Below are positions 21,003-31,987 of a stretch of 64,000 nt of DNA, one piece after another. Origin of the DNA: Elmis aenea (lineage: Eukaryota > Arthropoda > Insecta > Coleoptera > Elmidae); the NCBI GenBank assembly GCA_947652605.1, contig OX393576.1:60860966-60924965 (forward strand), read 5' to 3'. Under the pieces are notes generated by a model. That model saw only the letters and a program-made list of their open reading frames with translations, ran no database searches and was not told where the DNA came from. Made by a program: the position numbers and the translations under genes. Numbering within the stretch: the first letter of the stretch is position 1; each line of letters starts with the position of its first letter.

Positions 21003-21688
21003 ATTCTCGAACCAATAATCTGTTTACTTACAAATTTTTAAGTACTTTTGATAATTAGTGTGAGAGAAAAATTTGAATTACGAAAGCTGTTTTATTGCGT
21101 GCTTTTAGTTCCCCCTTAACCGTTAAAGGATATCATAGCCAGAGCGAAAAAAAAAAATTATTCGTTACCTCTAGCTATGAAACAGCAAAAAATACGGAAC
21201 AACTAGATTCTAACAGGCAACAACTTATTTAGAAATACAGAAAATTGTAAATATTTCTCATCTAAAGGAGTTTATTGTAATCTGAGACATGCTTATGGGA
21301 AATATTATAACACTATATATTATATTTAGCCTATAATGGGCACTTTTATTACAAACTTTACACAGCCCTAATTAACAACTAATCACACTTGGCTTGATCA
21401 AATTTATTAAATCGACAGAAAATTAAAACAACGCAGTTTTGTGAAAAACAAACTAGCGTATATTGATTGCCTTAAAATTTCACACACACGATATTTACAC
21501 CTTAATAACAATTATTCATTCAGCATGAGGAGCTCGTTTAAATTAGTATTACCAATTTTTTTAAATAACTTAACAAAGTGCAAAGACTTTATAGTTGTTA
21601 CACTTGTTTCGTACTGGCTTTATTGGCGATTGGCTTAAAACTTCACAGACACCTTATTTGCGTCATAAATAAAAATTGTTTAATATTA
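21003..21688. other. No feature recognised
   Basis: AT-rich sequence up to the target site of the next hAT. Short plus-strand frames here lack any family motif. Confidence 0.4.
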
Positions 21689-21696
21689 GTTGCAAC

Positions 21697-23122
21697 CAGG
21701 CCCGGACTGGCCATCGGGCAGTTCGGGCAAATGCCCGAAGGGCCGGTGCCCGAATGGGCCGGTCTAAGCTACGGGATTAATAAGTTCGGCGCTGAAGTAT
21801 AAGCAGCGCAAAAATTATTATTATAACATTTGCCCGTTTAATACGGGCCGTATTCAATCTTAATATTTTTCTGGGGCTCCACAATACGCAATAGCGTCGT
21901 ATGTTTGATCGCGCCACTCGTGCTTCAGAAATAGTCCCGATATTATCCGAACCCTGAAGCCTATAGCTATAGATGGCGTGTGTATGTGTAAATAGTAGTT
22001 TCATAATCTGCTTATTTTATAAAACACATTGTTTAACAAATAGATTCGTAATAAATATATTGATGCGAGTTTATTAAGTCTGTGTAAGTATTTACCATAT
22101 AAAGCTTTTAGTGGGTAGTAAAAGTTGATGCATGCTCTAAAACTAATTTTAAGCTGGAAAAATATCAAGAAAAATTCATGACACTAGATGACAAATGCGG
22201 CCCGCGAACCCTAAAAATACGGCCCGCGCGATGTCAGACAATCCGCCATCTTGAATTCATACCAGATAATTTGCTTTTCACAAAAAAATTATATATATCT
22301 ACATGTTTTGACATTTCGAGTTTTTGTTGGTTCTCCACAAATCAAAGTCTCAAAAACACTTTTTTTTTGGCCCGCCAAATATTCGAAGTTTACAATTTGT
22401 CCCACCTGGTCAAAACTTTGGGAACCCCTGCACTAGATTTTAGCGATTTTAAAAATATTCGCAAGAGTAAAGTGCCCGTATTTTTTTGAAACTTAAAATT
22501 AGTTTTAGACCATGCACCAACTTTTCCTAAGAATAAAATTTTTTGAGAGACCGATAATAAAAAGCTTTTCCATTTGTTGCAGTTTTTTTTAATGTTAAAA
22601 TTACTTGCTTCAAAAATAAAAATTGGAATTTTAACGTTAAATTTTACATTTGGTTTTATTTTTAATTCTAAATAATCTTTCCTCCTGAGGTTTTTTTGTA
22701 CCTCTTCAATAAGGGCACATTACTCTTGTGAATATATTTGAAATAGGTAAAATTTAGTGTTGTATGAATTTTTATAAAAAAATTTCATCTTAAAATTAGT
22801 TTGAGGTAATGCACCAACTTTTATAAAGAACTAAAAAAGTTAATTATAAAATTCATAATAAACAATTATTCCATTTTTTGCATTCTGTTTTAATGACGCT
22901 GTTTAGAGAATATAATGTAACGTGAAAAATGAATAAATTAGTTGTGAAAAGGAAAAATAATAGTCAAGTTTAAAAAAAAAAAAACATCAAAAGTTGTTGA
23001 TTTTTTAAATTTAAATCAATGATTGTTGATTTTTTATATAAAAATCAAATTTTGACCAACCCTGGCTGTGGGCCTCTATAATCTGAATGCCCGGGCCGGT
23101 TTTTGTTCCCAGTCCGTCACTG
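21697..23122. mobile_element. Non-autonomous hAT element with CAG..CGGACTGG ends
   Basis: The left end CAGGCCCGGACTGG and right end CCAGTCCGTCACTG are inverted repeats flanked by a perfect 8-bp duplication GTTGCAAC (21689-21696 and 23123-23130), itself a palindrome. The left subterminal region is dense in GGGCAGTTCGGGCAAATGCC-type motifs. The interior is AT-rich with no transposase remnant. It hosts a smaller hAT-like MITE at 22190-22430. Confidence 0.9.
22190..22430. mobile_element. hAT-like MITE nested in the larger hAT
   Basis: A perfect 8-bp duplication CACTAGAT flanks a 241-bp unit (22182-22189 and 22431-22438). The right end GGGAACCCCTG is a classic hAT MITE terminus. The left end, GACAAATGCGGCCCGCGAACC, keeps the subterminal GCGGCCCGCG motif of such elements but has lost its terminal CAGNGG. 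Both frames crossing it are by-products. Confidence 0.75.
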
Positions 23123-23164
23123 GTTGCAACTAAAATTCTCTACACACTTAATAACACATTCATA

Positions 23165-23455
23165 AAGAAAAAAGAAATATGGAAGAAAATGAAAATGACG
23201 GTGTACAACAATATACAAACCAATTCGGAGATACGGATCCGAAAGCTGGGTGTTAAGCAGCCAAATGCAATGCAAAATACAGGCGCTAGAAATGAAGTAT
23301 TTAGAAGGTGTCAAAGGCATTACTCGAAAAGGTAAAATACGAAATGAGACAATTAGAGCAGAACTCAATGTTAAACCAGTTTTAGAAAACAGAAAAACAA
23401 AATCCAAAGTGGACTTAACACACTTCCTATATGCGTGCAGGAAGCGTTTGACGTA
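23165..23455 (+). pseudogene. LINE pol C-terminal fragment (YGSESW type)
   Basis: Reading with one frame change gives KMKMTVYNNIQ, then YGSESWVLSSQMQCKIQALE followed by MKYLEGVKGITRKGKIRNET and IRAELNVKPVLENRKTKSKV. The order V-Y-N...Y-G-S-E-S-W, K-I-Q-A-x-E-M-K-x-L, V-x-G-x-T-R-x-x-x-I-R-N and I-R-x-E-L is characteristic of the region after the RT core in insect endonuclease-reverse transcriptase LINEs of the RTE type. The RT core and the C-terminal end are missing. It lies between a hAT and the outer piggyBac-like element and was probably truncated before them. Confidence 0.65.
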
Positions 23456-23719
23456 AGCCTACTTTGACATTTCTAGCCAAGTGTGCGTTTTGCTTATCGT
23501 GCGTTAACCCTTTCGCGCCTACTTTTTTCTCGGGGGAATTTAACATTTTTAAGTAAATTATTAGGTAGGAGCAAAAGTATTTTCGTTTTTTTTCTAGTCA
23601 TCTTGGATACTAAACAATTGATAAAAGTTTGACAAGTTATATGTCAAATTAAAAAGCGCATCTTCTAGTTTAGTTTTTGTGTCAGTTAGTTTAATTGCTT
23701 GTGGTTAAAAGTTCTTTAA

Positions 23720-25339
23720 ATGTCTGAAACAAATGTTCTTGCAATTTTACGTCACTACTGGAAATTGGGGCGAAGCGCCGTTGATGCCGCACGAACTATA
23801 CGTGATGTGGAATACTATCTCAGGATACTATCTCAAATCGTACTGCACAAAATTGGTATATAAAATTCAAAAACGGCGATACCAGCCTTCAAAAACAAGC
23901 TCGTTCTGGGCGGCCCTCCATGGTAGACCAGGGGCCCCTACTTCAAGCCGTCGAGGAATCGCCAGCAACAACTACTAAAAATTTATCGCACGAACTTGGG
24001 CCTTCGCGGTGGACTATAGGTCGCCACCCACATAAGCTAGGTACATCAAAAAAACGCTGTAGAGAAATACCCCATGATTTGTCACCAGAGCAAGCAGAAC
24101 GTCGGGTCAGTGTATGTAGAGAACTACTCAGCAACCCTCAAGAGCATCGGTTCTTTCGCCGGATTGTGACCTGCGACGAAAAGTGGATCAACCTTCGTAA
24201 TCCCAGTAGATCAAACCAGTGGTTAACCCCTTGACTGGTCTCTACGAACTGAGTTCGGGCGTTCTTTTCGCGCTAATACCGAGGCTCTACGATTTAACTT
24301 TGGGCATTTTTACCGCTTTTGCACCGTTGACCCTGCTCTACGAACTGGGTTCGAGCGGTTTTATCGCGTTTGTGCCGTGCTGTACGATTTGAGGCCTTGT
24401 ACACGCGAAGCGGATAACTTCAGTTGATCGCGCGTTACGAGCCGGTTTTATGTACGCGACAGTATCAAGGCGGTGTAGGCAGATTTTTTTTTTAACGTGC
24501 ATTCTGTGTTGAAGCTATAAGTTGGAAAAAGACAGAAATTAGGTTGGCGTTTGTCACCGACGCCAAAAGTCTTCTTTTTCTTGACCCAAAAATCTTATGC
24601 AGGTAGATTTGGGTAAGTTGGGTTGGCGCGGTTTTTGCGTGTAATTTTTGTAACAAAAAATTTAATTTTTTTGATGAGCTGATAGAGAACAGTCTAATTG
24701 TTAAATTTTTCAACTCACAGCTTAATTACAGAAGGAACATAAAAAAAGGTTAGCCTCTGCCGCCGCGACATTGTCGAATCCATAAACCCAGGAATTTAAT
24801 GTAACGTTCAAGGGGTTAAGTAGAGGCCAACGTGGAGAACCTGTGGTAAAGCGCGGAAGATTCGAAACCAAGGTTATGCTTTGCGTCTGGTGGAATAACG
24901 AAGGTGTGGTTCACTTTGAGTTGGTTCTTGATGGTCGAGCGATCAACGCGGAACTCTACTGCGAGCAGCTTGATCGAGTGTACGCATCCTTACAACGAAA
25001 ATACCCTGCTTTGGTCAACCGACGACGAGTGCTGTTACAGCAAGACAACGCTAGACCGCATACGGCCCAAATGACCCTCCGGAAACTGGAGGATCTTGAT
25101 GGAATAGAAGTGCTACACCCTGCATACAGTCCCGACCTAGCACCATCGGATTACCACATGTTCCAGTCAATGGCGCATTCCTGACTAGGCGGGACTTTGC
25201 TAATGTTCAGGAAGTAGAAGAAGGGTGTCGCGAGTTCTTCGACTCTAAGTCCCAAGAATGGTACCGGAGGGGAATTGAAAACCTGGCAAAAAAATGGATT
25301 AAGACCATTCAATACAATGGACTATATTTTGATTTTTGA
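23720..25339 (+). pseudogene. mariner D34D transposase, broken by insertion and frameshifts
   Basis: The start at 23720 gives MSETNVLAILRHYWKLGRSA, the N-terminal HTH region. A frameshift at about 23815-23835 lies beside an imperfect repeat of TACTATCTCA. Reading resumes as TISNRTAQNWYIKF, ARSGRPSMV, and LSHELGPSRWTIGRH. The catalytic triad is visible: Asp in VTCDEKW, Asp in LLQQDNARPH, and Asp in LAPSD, with exactly 34 residues between the last two. Between QWL and RGQRG the gene is cut by a 589-bp TTAA element. A one-base loss near 25178 shifts the frame after SMAHS; the C-terminal part then runs to YFDF and a stop at 25337-25339. Two frameshifts and one insertion make it inactive. Mariner transposase cuts at the TIRs and inserts at TA. 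Confidence 0.93.
24227..24815. mobile_element. Inner piggyBac-like TTAA MITE inside the mariner gene
   Basis: TTAA at 24223-24226 and 24816-24819 flanks inverted ends CCCCTTGA and TCAAGGGG. The 589-bp unit has repeated TCTACGA(A/T)(C/T)TGAG/GGGTTCG-like phrases near its left end and no coding sequence. Insert plus one TTAA is 593 bp; it disrupts the transposase, and the mariner frames on either side are in register once those 593 bp are discounted. It is the youngest layer of the three-element nest. Confidence 0.85.
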
Positions 25340-25925
25340 TTTAATTTAGTTTGTTAAGAATATTAAAAATAAATATCATGTTAAAAAACGAAAATACTTT
25401 TGCTCCTACCTAATATTATGTTTATAAACATGAATATTGTTTGTTTTCAAAATTTTAATTTTTTTTTGTTTTCGGTTTTTAAATTAAGGCCCATGGGATA
25501 AATGAGTCCCACTAGGCACGTAACTGCTTCAAATATTTTATTACAATTACAACTATAGAACATAATCTATTTATTTTTATAATTATTATGTAACTAGCAG
25601 TTAGCCCGTCCTAGGACATATTTGCTCAACTGCCTCCCTCAATTCCGCCTCAGTTAGTTTTCTCTTCCTGTTGAATTGCAAATTATTCATTACTAAAGGG
25701 ATACATATATCCCACCAAAAATGCCTAGAGGGACACATATGTCCCATGCGTCATCATGCTCTGAAAAGGCTAGAATACGAGTGGGACATTTAGTAATACT
25801 TTTATTATGTGTTTACAACGTTTCAGTAATTTTTGAAAATATCATGGGACACATATAACCCATTAGGCGCGAAAGGGTTAAATCACTTACTATGCATGCA
25901 GGCTGTGCGGTAAAACTGTAAGAGT

Positions 25926-26301
25926 ACGGTGACCATTATTTCTAGACAAAAATACAGTACAAAAGGTGGATTACGTTTTTTTTTAGCTTTCACGTTTTTT
26001 TTTTAAGAAGACCGGAATAAAAAATGTGTTTTAGGAAGAACGGAACAAAAAATGTGGATGAAGTTTGTTTATTTTTTTGCTTTCACGAATTTTGAAGATG
26101 GAAATTACATTGAATTATATGTTTGTGGCTCGCGCTATGTAAAAGGTTGGGTTATAATTAGAACAATTTTCATTACATTAAAAATACAGTACATACAGTA
26201 CAAAAAAAAAATACAGTACATTTATTTCTGTTTAATTATACAGTACAGCGCCTTAAAATACAGTATTGTACTGTATAATACAGTACGGATGGTCACCGTA
26301 G
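25926..26301. mobile_element. TIR element rich in ACAGTAC motifs
   Basis: ACGGTGACCAT at the left and ATGGTCACCGT at the right are inverted. The direct repeat GTAAGAGT (25918-25925 and 26302-26309) flanks the unit, suggesting an 8-bp duplication of hAT type. The interior contains ACAGTAC or its inverse about nine times, concentrated at 25950-25960 and 26186-26286. Noncoding. Confidence 0.75.
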
Positions 26302-26309
26302 GTAAGAGT

Positions 26310-26715
26310 CATTTACATTAGTGGTAGTAGAAAAAATCATTTAAAATACATTTTTGCCTTAAAGTAAAAAAATCTTTCTCTTTCTGAATCTAAATCTGAG
26401 GTCGTAAGAGTTTCGACTTTTAATATTTTTAGCTTAACTTTTTACATCAAGAGGGTGCACTTTTTAGGCGCCTATAGAAAAAATCATACAAATAAAATTA
26501 CTACAAAATGTTAATGTGCAGAATATAATCGGATTTAAAAAGCTAAATTTAAAAAAAAACCAATTTTTTAATGGTTACTTCTGCAATAAATTCAACGATA
26601 CAAAATATTTTTTTAAATATTGATTCCGACTTACGCACAAGCGAGCACAAGTTTATTTACATATTTTATATTTGTTTGTTTAAAATACGGCTATTCATTA
26701 CATTTTAGTCCGTTG
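26310..26715. other. No feature recognised
   Basis: AT-rich noncoding sequence. Confidence 0.4.
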
Positions 26716-26741
26716 AACATTCAAAAACAATTGAATTTGAG

Positions 26742-27694
26742 ATAAAAACCGAATGATAGTGATTACTTTTAGCTGCAATTCCGATGTAAATAAATTATTG
26801 TATAGCAAGGAGTATTTAAAGCTGACAATGATTTCGAATACTTGGCTATAAACGATAAGGTAATGCAAAAGTTGGCGAAGTATACTGCAATAGTGGACGA
26901 GCAATCAATGATAAATGTTTAACGTAAATATAACTGCCCCATAGAACTACTACAATTGAAAAGCAAACAGTCTGCACAAGATACGATATTGGCGGAATAC
27001 TAATATAAACTTCAATTTAATCACCAATCACTTTTAATAACAGTTAAGTTTGACATTATGTTTAAACTAGTAACTATTTTGCAGGTAATAAAATAAACAC
27101 ACAATTTTAATTATATTTAATATATGTTTAAATTATTCATTTATGCAATACAAATATGTCTAATTAAAAATTACCTATTTATATTTAATCTCTTGTAGGA
27201 ATATCATTATTGACTATATCTTTGTAACCAAAAGCATTTTGACGAAACTGGTACATCTAGAAGAGATTCTTCGTAAAAGAATGACAGGTGATTTGCGACT
27301 AAACTTATGTCTATTTAATATCATATTATTTGTTAACTAAACTGGAGAGAAATTAATTATTGAACGTTATCTATCAAACACAGGGATTTTAAGAAAGCGG
27401 AAAAAACTTTGCGATCTCCTAAAAGACAGCAAATAGAGATGCTATGCATATTTTGTGTATTATCCAACCAAATAACTATTCTTTATCGTTTATGAGAATG
27501 TCATTCACTGAACAGTTATTTTGGACACTCTTTACAAACGGAAAATGTCATATTTTGTCTCGCAATTGTCTTACGAAGTCGTAAGTAAGTCCTGAAAAAC
27601 TTCTTGGATTACATTGTGAGCGAATTAAAAAGTTTAAAATCGAATTAATTGGTCAGATACAATGTGAAGCCCGCTCAACTTGATACGTTATAAC
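26742..27694. repeat. 0.95-kb noncoding dispersed repeat, copy 2, with 28-bp direct repeats
   Basis: This is the second copy of the unit at 4830-5933. It lacks the 156-bp tandem duplication and has a 7-bp insertion near 27473. A 28-bp sequence starting AACATTCAAAAACAA lies at both borders (26716-26743 and 27692-27719) with one mismatch. That is unusually long for a transposition duplication. The unit shows neither inverted ends nor a poly(A) or microsatellite tail, so the mechanism that moved it is unclear. Confidence 0.85.
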
Positions 27695-27719
27695 ATTCAA
27701 AAACAACTGAATTTGAGAT

Positions 27720-28897
27720 ATTTGCCAATAACAAGCCCTGTGCGCTACAGAACTGCTCAATCAGCGTTTAGACAAACAAACAGATGACGCGCGTGACCTA
27801 ATTTTACTAGCTAAAAATTAAAGAACTGCATTAATTACGTTAAAAGCAAATTATTAAGCTTCGACTACTAACGGTAAAAATCGCTTAATGCTGCAATTTG
27901 GTCAGTTTGTGACCTTAGCCATTATACCACACAAACTAAAGAGTTTAATTAAATGCAAACAATCCAATGTATATAAAATATTCAATTAAGGTTAAACAAC
28001 GGAGCGTATTTGAACTTGACATGAATAACGCTGTAAGATTTAAATCTTTTAAATCAATATCTTCATGCATATTTAACTCATCCGTCATCCCTCATAATAC
28101 AACAATAAGCGGTGGGGCAACTAAAGTTTTAATTTGATCGTTAAAATGCGCCGGCGAGCGAACTGAAGAAAACTCGGTCTCTCGAGTTACCATTGAGAAT
28201 GCCCTAAAGTACATTACATTTTTTGATTTCTTTTCAGGCTGTTTGTTTTTTAGCTGTTCTTGTTTTAAAGACACGGCAATAAAACATTTGATTACTAGCT
28301 GAGAATAATAACTGTTACTTTCGCAGGTAGATGATTAAGTCGTTACTTCGGGACAAAATAATTTGTAAACGAACGAAACGGCCCCCTGAAAAACTATAAA
28401 AGGGGGTGAGCAGGCCAATTTTGCATTTAAAAGTAAAACATAACTTTAATGTACCATAAGTTTTAAACACAATAAATAAAGTTAATATGCACAAAAAATA
28501 AGCCGTTTATTTTTACAGTGCCATAAGTCACGTTTATGTTATTTTGAGATATTAAATTTTTATGCCAACTATAGAGAAATTTCACTTGTATTTGTTATCT
28601 CACTTACTTTTACTTTCTCAGTATGCATAACTTTGCACAGAGCTTAACTAATTGTCATATTTCATTACTGTAAAATGTCTTAAGCCACTTTAAATTAGCA
28701 AATTTGTGCAGAATTTAAAGGGAAATCTGATGCCATTTCCAAATTTGACCTACGTCATCAACTTTTTAAAATATTTTGAAAAACTGAAAAAGGTCGATCT
28801 TTTCAAACTTGAATAAATCCGTAAGCATATTAATTTGGTTTAACATTATTTATCTAAACGGTAAAACTTTAACTTTGGATGTTTTATCAAAGCTTAA
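27720..28897. other. No feature recognised
   Basis: AT-rich. A TATAAAAG sequence at about 28396 lies in a GC-richer patch (GGCCCCC...GGGGGTGAG) but no transcript structure can be tied to it. Confidence 0.35.
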
Positions 28898-30704
28898 TCA
28901 GAGCTCATTTGGCTTCATAATTTAAGGCGAGAAATTAAATCTAATGTAGAAACCTCATACACTAACTTCATTCACGATACAGAACTGAACCTAAAAATTA
29001 ACAGCAAAAATTGTTGGTCCTTTATAAAATCTAAACGAAATTGCAATACCTTTCAGAATAATATGAAACACGAAGGATCAGAACTTAATTCTGCACAAGC
29101 AATAGTAGATGCTTTTGCTACTTACTTTAATTCGGTATATAGTCAAAATAAAACTAATGCAGTGCATCATAATTTCAATAATCATAATATAGAACCGGAT
29201 AATCTTCAAATCACTGATATTACTGATATAGAAATACTTCATGCTGTTGAAAATATTAAAACAAAAACTAGTGTCGGAGAAGACAAGATTCCAATTTACA
29301 TTTATAAGGCATGCAAAGAATTGTTACTGTTACCATTAAAATTTATCTTCAATAAAATTGTTTTGACGTCTGCATATCCTGAAATATGGAAAATCACTAA
29401 AATATGTCTGATTTTTAAAAGTGGAGATCGTTCAGATGTTAGGAATTATAGACCCATAGCGCTCGTTCAAACTATCTCAAAAATATTTGAATCAGTGCTA
29501 TACAAAAAAATATTTGAACATGTGAAACCGTTTATCTCAATAAATCAGCATGGATTTATGCCACAGCGATCGACAGTTACTAACCTATCTGTTTTTTCTC
29601 AAGATATTTCAGAAGCATTAGATGCAAATATACAAGTTGATGTAGTATATATCTACTGATTTTGCAAAAGCCTTCGATAAAGTAAATTTTGATATCTTGT
29701 TAAATGAACTTCATTCGTTTGGATTCTCTTTAAAATTACTTGATCTTGTTCGTTCTTATTTAACAGAGTTCAGTATGTTGTATATAATAGCTGCTATTCT
29801 TTCAAATATAAAGTTAGTTCAGGGGTACCCCAAGGTTCTAATCTCGGTCCACTATTATTTTTACTTTTTATTAACGACTTGCCACTCTCCATAAAATACT
29901 CTAGTAATTTAGTTTTTGCAGATGACCTAAAATTATGGTTAAATGTGAGATCAGTCAGTGATTGTGAGTCCCTACAAAATGACATTAACAATATATATCA
30001 ATGGAGCATGGAAAATAAGTTGCACTTGCACATTGCTAAATGCTCGGTGGTATCATTTCACAGGAAGCATAGTCCAATAATGTTTCAGTATACAATGAAA
30101 GACATTTTGTTGAGAAGGAAAACGAAAATTAACGATTTAGGAGTTATGTTTGACCCAAAATTAAATTTTGCTGAACATATACGTAAAAGTACAGAGGCAG
30201 CACTTAGATCATTGGGGTTCGTATTGCGGAACACTATTCACTTTAAACATGTTAGTTCTTTTTATTTTCTGTACAATTGTTTTGTGAGAAGCAAATTGGA
30301 ATATGCCTCTGTCATATGGAATCCAGACTGGTCTTTATCCATATTTAACATCTAATAAAACTATGTTGAGTGAATTGCAGTTTATATCCCTTGAGCGAAG
30401 ACGGTGTTTGCTGGATCACGTGTATATTTTCAAAATCGTTAATCACAAGGTGTATGTCACTAAAGATCTATTAAATAAAATTTCCTTTTTAGTGCCTCGA
30501 TCAAACAGCCGTTGGGCTAGTACATTTTATTTGAACCAACCTCGTACTAATTTGCTCCAGGTGTCACCTTTGTACAGAATGTGTAAGGTGGCAAATATTT
30601 TTTCAGACGTTGATATTTTTTATAATTGTAGTGTTTCAACTTTTAAAAACAAAGCTTTACTGTTTTTACGTGCACCGGTTCAATATGATTTATTTTTGTA
30701 TTAA
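28898..30704 (+). pseudogene. Jockey-type reverse transcriptase polyprotein, three frame breaks
   Basis: The frame is open from about 28898 through LRREIKSNVETSYTNFIHD and NCWSFIKSKR, the linker before the RT. RT blocks follow in order: TSVGEDKIPIYIYKA, NYRPIALVQTISKIFE, QHGFMPQRSTVTNLSVF. A frameshift near 29650 leads to STDFAKAFDKVNFDILLNEL, the first catalytic Asp motif. A second near 29765 leads to RVQYVVYNSCYSFKYK and GVPQGSNLGPLLFLLFINDL, then VFADDLKLW with the FADD catalytic pair. ENKLHLHIAKC and the thumb follow to EYASVIWNP. A third break near 30330 leads to a C-terminal frame with LERRRCLLDHVYIFKIVNHK, FLVPRSNSRW and a stop at 30704. Block order and spacing fit the Jockey group. 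The catalytic residues are intact, but the frame is not. Confidence 0.9.
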
Positions 30705-30974
30705 TTAATGCACATATATTTATTTGTAATTTTTTTTAATGTTTTTGGCTGATTAATAAAAGCATAGGTATATTATGTATTATGTATATGTCCGAGGATA
30801 GATTTGTATGATAAAATTAATTAATTGACTTTTCTTAATGCACACATTTATAGTACCTATAATGTTACATATATTATTACATATGTTATACTATATATAT
30901 TATTGTATATCGCCCTATGATTGGGGTTTACCCCTGTTGGGTGTGATTTAATAAATAAATAAATAAATAAATAA
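28898..30974 (+). mobile_element. Jockey-type non-LTR retrotransposon, 5'-truncated
   Basis: A 5'-truncated LINE with the RT region, a C-terminal extension, about 270 bp of AT-rich 3' UTR and a (TAAA)n tail ending near 30974. The 3' UTR contains CGCCCTATGATTGGGGTTTA near the tail. No clean target duplication could be identified. The endonuclease is missing. Confidence 0.85.
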
Positions 30975-31611
30975 GTACACAGTCGCAAATTAGGACTGAA
31001 AACTCTAGTGCATGTGTGTGATATAAAAATTTGTCTTTGCTATTACAGCTTGAGAACACAACTCTGCAGGCGGCACGGAATGCAATATGCATACAGGTCA
31101 TTTATAGAAGTTTTTTAGCAGATCTAATTGTGTACCCCGCAAAAACACCTGCACCAAAGGAGCACACTACGATAACACAGCATGTCGAATCACCCGTTCG
31201 CACTAGCGCTGCGCCACTTTGACGCCCATTTGATCAACCATAGCATACCAATAAAACAGTAGGAGTGTCATAATTATGTTTTTAATCACAGATGATCTAT
31301 ATACCAATTACCACTTTTAAAAAACAATCACGAGTATTCTCAATTATCAGAGGTTTTTTATCTGTTCGCTAATAAATTTCCCACGATCAGGTGTTCAATA
31401 TTGGAGCGTTCTAATAACGGGTGCTATTATTTATACCGGAAGAATTCACTTATTGTAAAAGGTAAAAAAATTGACAACATTGGAAATAAGTTACAGAATA
31501 GTAGATAAATAATGAATGTATAAGCTTTTTCAGTTGATAAATAAATGACAAATAACCTAAAGTCCATCAAAAATATTTTACTTATTCCACAAATAAATGT
31601 TCCTGGATACC
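30975..31611. other. No feature recognised
   Basis: AT-rich noncoding sequence downstream of the LINE tail. The 63-residue frame at 31031-31222 has no recognisable motif. Confidence 0.4.
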
Positions 31612-31987
31612 AAAAAAAAAAGCATAGTTAACTATTCCATAGCCAACTTCGCGGCCCATAAGAAAAAATGAAATTAGGGATAATATCTTGAAAATGGTGC
31701 TGTTAAAAAAATCTAAAATAACAGTTACATTCTGCATAAAAAAAGTGCCTAAAGAAAGTACAAATAAATATGTTCTAACGATTATGCCAAAAAAGTTATG
31801 AGAGAAAAAAGAAATTCGACATTTTCATATTTTTTGCTATAATATCTGCAGCACGACGAATTTTGTATTTTTAAAAATTGATTGTGGCTCCTCTCATACT
31901 AAGGAATAATTCATATACTTTAAACAACCCTGTATCTCTTATAATAAGCGACATTCCCATGCTGGAAATGAAATCTGGGACACCCTG
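31612..31987. mobile_element. Family E fragment (one arm and part of the centre)
   Basis: Reverse-complement match to the left part of 17667-18292, through CATAGCCAACTTCGCGGCCC, AATTCGACATTTTCATATTT, CAGCACGACGAATTTTGTA, and the end GGAAATGAAATCTGGGACAC-CCTG next to TA. The other arm is missing. Confidence 0.85.

Larger units (their letters stand above)
23561..25413 (+). mobile_element. mariner element with TTAGGTAGGAGCAAAAG ends
   Basis: The inverted ends start TTAGGTAGGAGCAAAAGTAT and are identical over about 25 bp; TA flanks both sides (23559-23560 and 25414-25415). The length of 1853 bp exceeds the usual 1.3 kb of mariners because a 589-bp TTAA element plus its 4-bp duplication lies inside the transposase gene. 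It carries a recognisable D34D transposase. Confidence 0.95.
23508..25877. mobile_element. Outer piggyBac-like TTAA element containing a mariner
   Basis: TTAA at 23504-23507 and at 25878-25881 flanks inverted ends CCCTTTCGCGCCTA and TAGGCGCGAAAGGG. The TTAA target duplication and a CCC start are hallmarks of piggyBac-type transposition. Without the mariner the element would be about 515 bp and has no transposase, so it is a MITE. Part of its right half repeats the phrase GGGACA(C)ATAT(A/G)TCCCA several times (25700-25860). The mariner inserted at a TA inside it. Confidence 0.85.

Noticed and set aside
28385..28410. TATAAAAG as a promoter
   Set aside because: No initiator, downstream gene or conserved context could be tied to it in AT-rich DNA where such matches are frequent.
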